Below, piece by piece: positions 6,779 through 14,977 of a stretch of DNA of 27,073 nucleotides (the first letter of the stretch is position 1; each line of letters starts with the position of its first letter). The translations under genes and the position numbers were made by a program. The notes under the pieces were generated by a model that had not been told where the DNA came from, did not search any database, and worked only from the letters and a program-made list of their open reading frames with translations. Source of the stretch: a virus; IMG/VR virus record IMGVR_UViG_3300046000_004794, positions 1-27,073 of that record. One strand, given 5' to 3'.

Positions 6779-7081
6779 ATGGCAATCACGTACAGCAAAT
6801 CCAGTCCTTATAACAACACTAGACAGAATAATCTATATCTAGAACTACTGTCAATAAGACCAGTGCCTGCCGAAACAGATGATTTTAGATATGTTATTGA
6901 AAATCAATACCGACACAGACCAGATCTATTGGCCTATGATCTCTACGGCAATCCTAAATTATGGTGGGTGTTTGTACAGCGAAATATGAGTGTGATCAAA
7001 GATCCTATCTATGATTTTGAACCAGGAACAACCATTTATCTTCCAAAAAGATCAAACCTAGAAAAATTTTTAGGAATCTAA
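6779..7081 (+). CDS. 53: Baseplate wedge protein gp53 (LysM-like)
   Basis: The 100-aa product is a short gp53. Residues about 35-90 hold a LysM-like pattern: YRHRPDLLAYDLYGNPKLWW (44-63) is followed by VFVQRN, and the C-terminal PIYDFEPGTTIYLPK ends with the usual 'G..I.iP' strand. T4 gp53 (196 aa) is about twice as long; the marine form keeps only this core. In T4 gp53 clamps the inner wedge (gp6/7/25) to the hub. The gene starts one base after the upstream TAA, with AGGA at 6765-6768 as ribosome binding site, and is followed one base later by the next gene, so the three are a tight unit. Confidence 0.85.
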   Translation: MAITYSKSSPYNNTRQNNLYLELLSIRPVPAETDDFRYVIENQYRHRPDLLAYDLYGNPKLWWVFVQRNMSVIKDPIYDFEPGTTIYLPKRSNLEKFLGI

Positions 7082-7082
7082 C

Positions 7083-9437
7083 ATGGCTATCAGAGATATT
7101 GGTAGAGCGATAGTAGAAGTTGTAAGACCAGATGGTGGTGCCGGACTAGCTAACGAATTATCAACATTCGTCAGCAAAGGGTTAGCAACAGTAACCACAG
7201 GATTAGTTCCAGCACGAGCTACCGATGTTATAAACAACGGCGCCAGCAGCCTAAAGAATGATACTCTAAGATCCAATGAAGCCACGATACAATTACCCAA
7301 GGTAATACCAAATCCTCTAGAACAATTTGCATCATATACGCCATTATGGACCTTGGCATGCCTCACTCCAGAACAGTATAACGATCCTAGATCATATAGA
7401 AACAGTCCTGCCGATCTAAAACATATAGTAATGAGTTCTGGTGGTAGATACGATACCCAGCGAGTGCAGACAGCCAGCGGCACACCAGAATTTTTTATCA
7501 ACAATTTTACCATGAAAGCTGTGGTAGGTGCTAATAAAAAAACAGGTAACAGCAATGCTTTTAAATTTGAGTGGACTATCTACGAACCATATTCTATGGG
7601 ACTATTATTACAGAGTCTACAGATAGCGGCAAAAAATGCAGGATATCCCAACTATCTTAATAACACACCCTTTGTGTTGAGATTAGATTTTCAAGGGTAC
7701 GACGAACTAGGGGTTCCATATACATCTGTGAAACCTAAATTTTTTACACTGTGTATAACGGCTGCAAAGTTTGAAGTCAATGAAAGTGGCAGCACCTATA
7801 AAATGGAAGGTGTGCCCTTCAACCATAAAGGATTCAGCGATCTTGTTAATCTAGCATTTAATGACGTAAAATTAACACTAGGAGAAAAAGGTCTTGTAGA
7901 AGAATTATTGTCGGGCACTACTAATGAAAGTCTACAAAAAGTTTTAAATGACATAGAGCAGAGATTAAAAGACGATGAATTGATCGGAGAAAAAGATGTC
8001 TACGAAATAGTGTTTCCAACATCGTCATCACAATTTAATTCAGTGAACGGGCCAGCTAATACCAAAGCTGCCACAGTGGATCCTAACGAATCACCAAAAA
8101 CAGTGATCAATGGTACCGATGTAGAAGTTAAAAAAGATTTTGATCAAAACGAAATAGGCGGAGCCAGTCTGGGATTTGATCAGAGCAAAGGCGGAACATA
8201 TGTGATGCGTAAAAACGATCAACGAGATGCTAAAACCGGGTTGATCAACAGAGATAAAATGGTTATCGATCCAACCAAACGTGTGTTTCAATTTGCACAA
8301 GGGCAAAGCCTTACAGCAATTATGAACCAAATAGTATTAAGTTCAGATTATGCAGCCAAAGCCATTGATCCTAAATATAAAACCCCTGAAGGATTTGTTA
8401 AATGGTTTCGACTAGACGTTCAAATTGAATTATTAAAGTTCGATGCCGTGACTGGCGAATATGCTAGAAAATACACCTTCCGAGTAGTTCCTTATCTGGT
8501 GCACGAAACAATATTCTCTAATCCGAATTCTGCGCCTATTGGTTATAGTGAATTACAAAAAACAATTTCTAAAGGTTACAATTATATCTACACAGGCCAA
8601 AATGTGGATGTGTTAAAATTTGACATACAGATTAACAATTTATTCTTTACAGGGGTCACTCCTAGTAAACCCAGCGACTCGGGCACAGCAGCAAATCCCG
8701 ACACCGGCGGAGGACCATCCCCTCAGGTCAACAAGCAGGCTAAAACCGGGCAAGGAACCTCACCAGGATCTCAACTGGCCAGTGGCGGTCGAGCAAGATT
8801 AAAAAGAGATCCTAAATTAATTGAGCAGTCGTTGAAAGGCGGAGCCAATCAAACAGACACAGAACAACAAGTGGCCAAGGCATTTCATGAAGCATTTTTA
8901 AATAACGGGGCAGAATTAGTCACAGTGAATCTAGAGATATTGGGAGACCCGTATTGGATAGTTGACAGCGGAATATCTAACTATTTTGCATCACCGTCAG
9001 ATTCTAATCCGGCCCTGACTGAAGATGGAACAATGAACTATGAAAGCGGAGATGTATATGTATATCTCAGTTTTAGAACACCCACAGATATAGATGAAAC
9101 CACAGGATTATATGAGTTTGCTACAGGTGGTAAAGTGAGTCCTTTTAGCGGAATTTATAGAGTATCTGCCTGCGAAAGTATTTTCGCCGATGGGGCATTT
9201 AAACAAAAATTAACCTGCTTAAGAATGCCAGGACAGGCAGTGGATTACAAAGATAATCCTCCAGAATTACTCAATGATCCGAATATTCCAACATCGAGTG
9301 CAATGACAGTAGGATCTGATGAACCAGTAGCAAGTTCACCTTTAGATGATCCGGGATATAATCAAGCAGTTGCACCAAACTTTACGCCTGTATCAGTGAG
9401 AGGTAATCAAGTTCCTGGCGATAGAGCAATAACTTAA
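7083..9437 (+). CDS. Large baseplate/virion structural protein, possible hub component (gp27-equivalent)
   Basis: I do not recognise a named family for this 784-aa protein. It lies between gp53 and gp5, where marine T4-like phages carry a large structural protein. Residues about 115-275 are a beta-rich domain (EFFINNFTMKAVVG, NAFKFEWTIYEPYSMGLLLQ). Around 402 begins a second domain (FQFAQGQSLTAIMNQIVLSS), continuing with YTFRVVPYLVHETIFSNP. A flexible linker rich in Gly, Pro, Ser and Lys spans about 533-570. The end (about 615-770) holds EILGDPYWIVDSGISNYF and GIYRVSACESIFADGAFKQK, a pattern seen in hub or late-control-protein-like tail components. The pairing with gp5 and the absence of another gp27 candidate suggest it fills the gp27 hub role; that is inference. 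AGGA 8-11 nt upstream sets the ATG at 7083. Confidence 0.65.
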   Translation: MAIRDIGRAIVEVVRPDGGAGLANELSTFVSKGLATVTTGLVPARATDVINNGASSLKNDTLRSNEATIQLPKVIPNPLEQFASYTPLWTLACLTPEQYNDPRSYRNSPADLKHIVMSSGGRYDTQRVQTASGTPEFFINNFTMKAVVGANKKTGNSNAFKFEWTIYEPYSMGLLLQSLQIAAKNAGYPNYLNNTPFVLRLDFQGYDELGVPYTSVKPKFFTLCITAAKFEVNESGSTYKMEGVPFNHKGFSDLVNLAFNDVKLTLGEKGLVEELLSGTTNESLQKVLNDIEQRLKDDELIGEKDVYEIVFPTSSSQFNSVNGPANTKAATVDPNESPKTVINGTDVEVKKDFDQNEIGGASLGFDQSKGGTYVMRKNDQRDAKTGLINRDKMVIDPTKRVFQFAQGQSLTAIMNQIVLSSDYAAKAIDPKYKTPEGFVKWFRLDVQIELLKFDAVTGEYARKYTFRVVPYLVHETIFSNPNSAPIGYSELQKTISKGYNYIYTGQNVDVLKFDIQINNLFFTGVTPSKPSDSGTAANPDTGGGPSPQVNKQAKTGQGTSPGSQLASGGRARLKRDPKLIEQSLKGGANQTDTEQQVAKAFHEAFLNNGAELVTVNLEILGDPYWIVDSGISNYFASPSDSNPALTEDGTMNYESGDVYVYLSFRTPTDIDETTGLYEFATGGKVSPFSGIYRVSACESIFADGAFKQKLTCLRMPGQAVDYKDNPPELLNDPNIPTSSAMTVGSDEPVASSPLDDPGYNQAVAPNFTPVSVRGNQVPGDRAIT

Positions 9438-9449
9438 TGGATAAATTAA

Positions 9450-11084
9450 ATGGCTGAAGAAAGTAGACCGTCGTCGGAATATGCCAATCAAGGTGGATTG
9501 AGATCTGGCCCCTACCTGGCTAGAATAGTTAATCACCTTGATCCTAGTTTAATGGGTGGCCTTGAAGTCACTCTGTTAAGAGAACAAGGAAATACGTTCG
9601 GTGAAGACACACAGACACACGTGGTTAGGTGTGCTATGCCGTTTTTCGGTTACACTGGTTTTGAATTTATGGGGCAAAATTCTGCTACAGTCTCGGGTAA
9701 GACCAGCGATGCTTATAACGACACACAAAAAAGTTACGGCATGTGGTTTGTACCACCAGACGTGGGTGTAACAGTATTGGTGGTATTCATTGACGGAGAC
9801 CCAGCACAGGGATATTGGATTGGTTGCGTGCCAGCAAGATTCGCCAACAACATGGTGCCTGCGATTGCCGGATCGTCACAAATTGATATTGATAAAACAG
9901 ACAGCGATAGATATGGAATTACCTCGGGCTCAGAACTGTTGCGAGTCACAAATTTACCTGTAGCAGAAATTAATAGAAAACTTAATTCTAAACAACAGGA
10001 GGTTGATCCCGACAAGATTAAAAAACCGGTGCATCCAATGGCTGATCGTTTTTTAGAACAAGGATTGTTGTTTGATGATGTTAGAGGAGTTACAACTAGC
10101 TCGGCACGAAGAGAAGCACCTAGTATGGTATTTGGTATATCAACACCGGGTCCTTTGGATAAAAGAAACGATGCTAAAAAAGCAAAAATAGGAACACAAA
10201 ATTATCAATCTCCAGCGCCGGTTCCAGTCAGTAGACTGGGTGGCACACAGTTTGTAATGGATGATGGTGATGACCGCTATGTGAGAGAAACACCTGCTGG
10301 ATCTGGTCCAGTGAAATATATTGATGTTCTTGAAAAGAAAGTAGTAGGCACAGGCGAAACAGCAACCAATGCCGGAGAACCAACGATTCCTTATAATGAA
10401 TATTTCCGTGTAAGAACTAGAACTGGACATCAAATATTGATGCATAATTCAGAAGATTTAATCTATATCGGAAATGCTAGAGGAACAACATGGGTTGAAT
10501 TAACGTCAAACGGCAAGATTGATATCTATGCCCAAGACAGCATCAGCATCCATACAGAAACTGACCTCAATGTGTTTGCAAATAGAGATATTAATCTAGA
10601 AGCCGGCAGAAATATCAACATGAAATCGGGCGGTAGACTCAAGGCAGACATCGGATCCAACATGGAGCTGTTGATAGCAGCAGACGGTAAAATCACAGTT
10701 GGAGCAAACTGGGATCAAAAAATAGGTGGAACAACAAAATTAGCATCGACGGGCAATATCAATGTAGTATCAGCAGCAAATAATAGATTTACTTCAGGAG
10801 CAAGCACACACATTGTTGCGGTAGGAGAACTTAGAGAAAGTGCCAGTACGATACATATGAATGGAGCATTAGCTGATGTGGGCGATGTGGCAGAACAAGT
10901 GATACCGTTAACAACACATGCAAATCCGGTAACGTCTGCAGCAGCAGATTGGCCCTCAACAAAATATCAGACAGGAACAATATCCAGTATTATGAAAAGA
11001 ATTCCCATGCACGAACCGTGGCCCTTGCATGAAAATCAAGTACCTCAATTTAATACGCCAACAAATACAGATAGAGATACCTAG
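9450..11084 (+). CDS. 5: Baseplate central spike protein gp5, without a visible lysozyme domain
   Basis: The 544-aa product has the gp5 N-terminal OB-fold (residues about 20-130: GPYLARIVNHLDPSLMGGLE, then MWFVPPDVGVTVLVVFIDGD and AQGYWIGCVP). A C-terminal VgrG/gp5-like beta-helix follows (about 317-470: RVRTRTGHQILMHNSEDL, VELTSNGKIDIYA, then repeated 8-10-residue strands such as DINLEAGRNINM). The middle (140-315) contains SSARREAPSMVFGISTPGPL and Pro/Gly linkers but nothing like the T4 lysozyme domain with its Glu-Asp-Thr active site. The protein would be the trimeric membrane-piercing spike under the hub, with cell-wall lysis supplied elsewhere or not needed. The conserved tail MKRIPMHEPWPLHE is as I recall it in marine gp5 proteins. 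No Shine-Dalgarno is seen; translation may be coupled to the upstream gene, whose stop lies 12 nt before. Confidence 0.85.
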   Translation: MAEESRPSSEYANQGGLRSGPYLARIVNHLDPSLMGGLEVTLLREQGNTFGEDTQTHVVRCAMPFFGYTGFEFMGQNSATVSGKTSDAYNDTQKSYGMWFVPPDVGVTVLVVFIDGDPAQGYWIGCVPARFANNMVPAIAGSSQIDIDKTDSDRYGITSGSELLRVTNLPVAEINRKLNSKQQEVDPDKIKKPVHPMADRFLEQGLLFDDVRGVTTSSARREAPSMVFGISTPGPLDKRNDAKKAKIGTQNYQSPAPVPVSRLGGTQFVMDDGDDRYVRETPAGSGPVKYIDVLEKKVVGTGETATNAGEPTIPYNEYFRVRTRTGHQILMHNSEDLIYIGNARGTTWVELTSNGKIDIYAQDSISIHTETDLNVFANRDINLEAGRNINMKSGGRLKADIGSNMELLIAADGKITVGANWDQKIGGTTKLASTGNINVVSAANNRFTSGASTHIVAVGELRESASTIHMNGALADVGDVAEQVIPLTTHANPVTSAAADWPSTKYQTGTISSIMKRIPMHEPWPLHENQVPQFNTPTNTDRDT

Positions 11085-11092
11085 GAGATATT

Positions 11093-11530
11093 ATGGCAAA
11101 TAAACTATACAATCAAAAAACTGTGGCAACCAACACAGCGTCTGTAGGTGATAAAGGCGGCACATTTACCTATAAGGGATTTAGTTCCAAAGAATTTTCT
11201 CGCAATTACAAGCTCTATGATATTGATCTTGTTAAGCAAGATCTAATCAATCATTTTTATATTCGCAAAGGTGAAAAGTTAGAAAATCCTGATTTCGGAA
11301 CGATTATTTGGGATATGCTATTTGAGCCATTTACTGAAGATGTAAAAAATATGATCGCTAAAGATGTAGAGACTATCATTAACTATGATCCGAGAATCGT
11401 GGTAAATGAAGTGTTGATTGATAGTACAGATATTGGAATACGAATACAAGCAGATTTAACGTACATCCCATTCAATATCAACGAACGTATGACATTTGAT
11501 TTTGATAAGAATAATTCTATCATTAACTAA
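11093..11530 (+). CDS. 25: Baseplate wedge protein gp25
   Basis: The 145-aa product belongs to the gp25/GPW/TssE family of contractile-tail wedge proteins, which join gp6 and seed sheath assembly. Diagnostic parts are the N-terminal YDIDLVKQDLINHFYIRKGE (43-62), the core ENPDFGTIIWDMLFEPF (64-80) with the family 'G(T)xxWxxLFEP' box, and DPRIVVNEVLIDS (98-110) followed by the closing strands. Length is close to T4 gp25 (132 aa). AGGAGA at 11083-11088, overlapping the stop of gene 5, is a strong ribosome binding site for the ATG at 11093. It lies just upstream of gene 6, its structural partner. Confidence 0.92.
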   Translation: MANKLYNQKTVATNTASVGDKGGTFTYKGFSSKEFSRNYKLYDIDLVKQDLINHFYIRKGEKLENPDFGTIIWDMLFEPFTEDVKNMIAKDVETIINYDPRIVVNEVLIDSTDIGIRIQADLTYIPFNINERMTFDFDKNNSIIN

Positions 11531-11571
11531 GCAGTTTATTTTGTTTGGTAAATATGATATAGGAACTGACA

Positions 11572-14500
11572 ATGACAACAACTAGTAGACAAAATAACCT
11601 AATACTAAATCAAGATTGGACTAGGATTTATCAGACATTTAAAAATGCTGATTTTAAATCATACGATTTTGAAAATCTACGCAGGGTTATTATCACATAT
11701 CTAAGAGAAAATTATCCAGAAGATTTCAATGATTATATTGAATCCTCCGAGTATATGGCTCTTATTGATGCAGTAGCATTTCTAGGACAAAGTCTAGCTT
11801 TCCGTATCGATCTAGCATCAAGAGAAAACTTCATCGAACTAGCAGAACGCAAAGAAAGTGTTCTACGTCTGGCTCGTATGCTTAGTTACAACGCCAAGAG
11901 AAACATAGCGGCTAACGGATTGATCAAATTTTCCAGTATAACAACCACTGAAGAATTATTAGATTCAAACGGTAAAAATCTATCCAACCAGATTGTGTCG
12001 TGGAATGATCCAACTAATACCAACTGGTTAGAACAGTTTATCACTATTCTTAACGCAGCCATGGCTGACAACACAGAATTTGGTCGCAGTCAAGGATCTG
12101 GTACAATACAAGGAATTCCCACAGAACAATATAGATTCAAAACAATCAGCACCGATGTTCCGATTTATACATTCGGAAAAACAGTTGCAGCAAGATCCAT
12201 GACCTTTGAAATAGTCAGCACAGCATTCAAAGACAGCGATGCAGTTTATGAAGAACCACCAGTACCAGGAAACCAACTAGGGTTTATATATCGCAACGAC
12301 GGCAAAGGCCCAGGAAGTCAGAACACTGGCTTCTTTCTGTTATTCAAACAAGGCAGCCTAGAACTTGCAGATTTTTCTATAGATGTTCCAACCACCAACG
12401 AAACTGTAGCAGTAAACAGTGCCAATATCAATAATGATGATATATGGCTATTCAGTCTAGGAAGCAGCGGTAATCAATTGAATCAATGGACGCAGGTTTC
12501 CAGTTTGATTGGAAACAATATTGCGTATAACAGCCTTACACAAAATATCAGAAATATCTACGCTGTTGAAACCAAAGAAGAAGACAGAGTCGATCTAGTA
12601 TTTGCTGATGGTATTTACGGAAACTTACCACAAGGTGCGTTTCGTGTTTATTATAGAATCAGTAACGGACTAAGTTATACTATCGCTCCCGCAGAACTAA
12701 GGGGAATCAACATCACGGTTCCTTATATTAATAAAAGTGGACAATCACATACACTAACCATCGGATTAGCTCTGCAATATTCTGTAGCTTCAAGTGCTGC
12801 ATCAGAAGATATCGATTCAATTAGGACTAATGCTCCTGCTGTGTATTACACACAGAATAGAATGATCACCGGTGAAGATTACAATCTTGCGCCGTTATCT
12901 AGTTCGCAAGACATATTAAAAATTAAATCTATAAACAGAACATCTAGTGGCATCAGCAGAAATTTTGAAATACTCGATGCAAGCGGAAAATACAGCAGTA
13001 TAAATGTATTTGCCGATGACGGATTCATATACAAAGAACAAATAGAAAATCAACTAAATTTTAAATTTACTAGTAGAATCGAAATATTAAATTTCATTAG
13101 ACGCAGCGTTGAACCTATTTTTACTGATACTGCTGTGTATAATTTCTATATTACTAAATTTGATAAAATTCTTTTTACAGATTTAAACAGTGTTTGGCAA
13201 AGTGTTACAACAGATGTTAACATGGCCACTGGATATTTTAAAAATGTAGTTGACAATTCTCTGTTAAAGGTTGGGGTATATTCCACCAGCAGCTTAAAAT
13301 ACCTTGCACCGGGTGCATTAATTAAATTTATTCCGCCTAGCGGATACGCCTTTAAGAAAGGCGAGTTAGTATTGATTGACTCTAACGACTCGGAACAGAC
13401 AGATAGATTATGGACCAAAACTGTTAGAATAGTTGGCGATGGAACTAATGCTGGCAGGGGAGTGTTAACCACGGGACTAGGGCCTGTGACATTTAGTGAT
13501 CCTGTACCAACCGGAGCAATAGCAGATCGAATCGTTCCTAAATTTGTCAACGATTTGCCCACAGCATTAGAAACAGAAATGGTCAACCAAACGTTCCAGG
13601 GATTAAACTTTGGTCTAAGATTCGATGTACCTACATCTACATGGAAAATAATCGCAGCCAGCGATTTAGATCTAGTATCTAATTTTAGTCTAGGTAAGGC
13701 CGGTGACACCACAAACATTAATTTAGATGCATCTTGGATATTGGCATTTGTAAAAGATGTAGATCAATATGTGATAAGAATTCGCGGATTAGATTATGTT
13801 TTTGGTAGCGTAGAACAAAATAGATTTTATTTTGATGCCAATGAAAAACAATACAATGACACGCTAGGGCGAGTAGTTAAAGATCAAGTAAAAGTTCTAG
13901 GAATTAATAAATCCAGTACAGGATCAGCTGTGCCCATAGGCAATGATTTTACTTTTGAAATTGATGACACGATTAAATTTGATGATGGGTATGAAAGTTC
14001 TATAGAAATTAAAGTGGCATTTTCTGATCGAGACGACGATGGTGTTGTAGATAATCCCGAAGCTTTTGAACAGATAGTAGGATTAGATACGCAATTAAAT
14101 TATTTGTTTTTTGAAGAAATAATCGACGAAGCCGGTTCGCAGGTATATCAATTGGTGGATAATTCAGATAATCTAATATTAATAGTTGAAAGAGAATCGC
14201 TGATTACAATTTCTAATTATAATGATGGGCAATTAATATATTTTTATGATTCAGCAGAAGATCAAGTTAAGCGTGTTGATAAGACAACTAACACATTGAT
14301 ATTAGAAAGCACATACAAGGGTGTGGTTGGTCGAGACAATCTCAAATTTCAATACGTACACAATGCTAGTGTTGATAGAAGAATCGATCCTAGTGTGAGT
14401 AATATTGTTGATATTTTCTTGTTGACTAGAAGTTACGATTCTGCATTTAGAACCTATTTAATAGGCGGAACAGATACAGAGCCAGAAGCACCCAACAGCG

Positions 14501-14976
14501 ACAGTTTAAAAATCAGCTTTGGTTCTAAATTAGACGCTATCAAATCTATCAGTGACGATATCATTTATCATCCTGTGAAATACAAGGTATTGTTTGGAGT
14601 CAAGGCAGAAACAAAATTACAAGCACAATTTAAAGTGGTTAAAAATCCTGGGCAAACAATCAATGACAATGAGTTAAAAGTTAGAATAGTCACTGCTATT
14701 AATGAGTTTTTTGATATTGCAAACTGGGACTTTGGTGATAAATTTTATCTTAGTGAATTAACTACCTATGTGTTAAATCAAGTGGCTCCGGATATCAGTA
14801 ATATAATAATAGTTCCAAGACAGACTAGACAGTCATTTGGCAGTTTGTTTGAAATACAGAGTGGCCCAGATGAAATTTTTGTCAATGGTGCCACAGTAGA
14901 CGATATAGTGATAGTTTCAGCGATAACCGCATCCGAGGTTAGAGCACCCATTGCGAGCATTGTAACGACAACATAA
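11572..14976 (+). CDS. 6: Baseplate wedge protein gp6, enlarged form
   Basis: The 1134-aa product keeps both ends of T4 gp6. The N-terminus (DWTRIYQTFKNADFKSYDFE, then YPEDFNDYIESSEYMALIDA and FLGQSLAFRIDLASRENF) is almost word for word T4 gp6. The C-terminus from about residue 1000 (AINEFFDIANWDFGDKFYLS, YVLNQVAPDISNIIIVP, SFGSLFEIQSGPDEIFVNGA) matches the T4 end. T4 gp6 has about 660 residues, so some 450 extra residues lie in between, about 540-1000, with beta-rich sequence (LAPGALIKFIPPSGYAFKKG; VPKFVNDLPTAL; YVIRIRGLDYVFGS). I recall similar expansions in other marine T4-like gp6 proteins. gp6 dimers form the inner iris of the baseplate with gp7 and gp25. AGGAAC upstream supports the ATG at 11572. 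Confidence 0.92.
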   Translation: MTTTSRQNNLILNQDWTRIYQTFKNADFKSYDFENLRRVIITYLRENYPEDFNDYIESSEYMALIDAVAFLGQSLAFRIDLASRENFIELAERKESVLRLARMLSYNAKRNIAANGLIKFSSITTTEELLDSNGKNLSNQIVSWNDPTNTNWLEQFITILNAAMADNTEFGRSQGSGTIQGIPTEQYRFKTISTDVPIYTFGKTVAARSMTFEIVSTAFKDSDAVYEEPPVPGNQLGFIYRNDGKGPGSQNTGFFLLFKQGSLELADFSIDVPTTNETVAVNSANINNDDIWLFSLGSSGNQLNQWTQVSSLIGNNIAYNSLTQNIRNIYAVETKEEDRVDLVFADGIYGNLPQGAFRVYYRISNGLSYTIAPAELRGINITVPYINKSGQSHTLTIGLALQYSVASSAASEDIDSIRTNAPAVYYTQNRMITGEDYNLAPLSSSQDILKIKSINRTSSGISRNFEILDASGKYSSINVFADDGFIYKEQIENQLNFKFTSRIEILNFIRRSVEPIFTDTAVYNFYITKFDKILFTDLNSVWQSVTTDVNMATGYFKNVVDNSLLKVGVYSTSSLKYLAPGALIKFIPPSGYAFKKGELVLIDSNDSEQTDRLWTKTVRIVGDGTNAGRGVLTTGLGPVTFSDPVPTGAIADRIVPKFVNDLPTALETEMVNQTFQGLNFGLRFDVPTSTWKIIAASDLDLVSNFSLGKAGDTTNINLDASWILAFVKDVDQYVIRIRGLDYVFGSVEQNRFYFDANEKQYNDTLGRVVKDQVKVLGINKSSTGSAVPIGNDFTFEIDDTIKFDDGYESSIEIKVAFSDRDDDGVVDNPEAFEQIVGLDTQLNYLFFEEIIDEAGSQVYQLVDNSDNLILIVERESLITISNYNDGQLIYFYDSAEDQVKRVDKTTNTLILESTYKGVVGRDNLKFQYVHNASVDRRIDPSVSNIVDIFLLTRSYDSAFRTYLIGGTDTEPEAPNSDSLKISFGSKLDAIKSISDDIIYHPVKYKVLFGVKAETKLQAQFKVVKNPGQTINDNELKVRIVTAINEFFDIANWDFGDKFYLSELTTYVLNQVAPDISNIIIVPRQTRQSFGSLFEIQSGPDEIFVNGATVDDIVIVSAITASEVRAPIASIVTTT

Positions 14977-14977
14977 T

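Noticed and set aside
9440-9447. GATAAATT before gene 5 as a late promoter
   Set aside because: Last base mismatched and only two bases from the ATG, leaving no room for a transcript start and leader.
11548-11555. GGTAAATA upstream of gene 6 as a third late promoter
   Set aside because: Position 2 departs from NATAAATA and the gene follows gene 25 by only 41 nt, so read-through is enough to explain expression.
13146-13718. Minus-strand frame of 190 codons
   Set aside because: Lies wholly inside gene 6 on the opposite strand, has no start signals and no recognisable domain.
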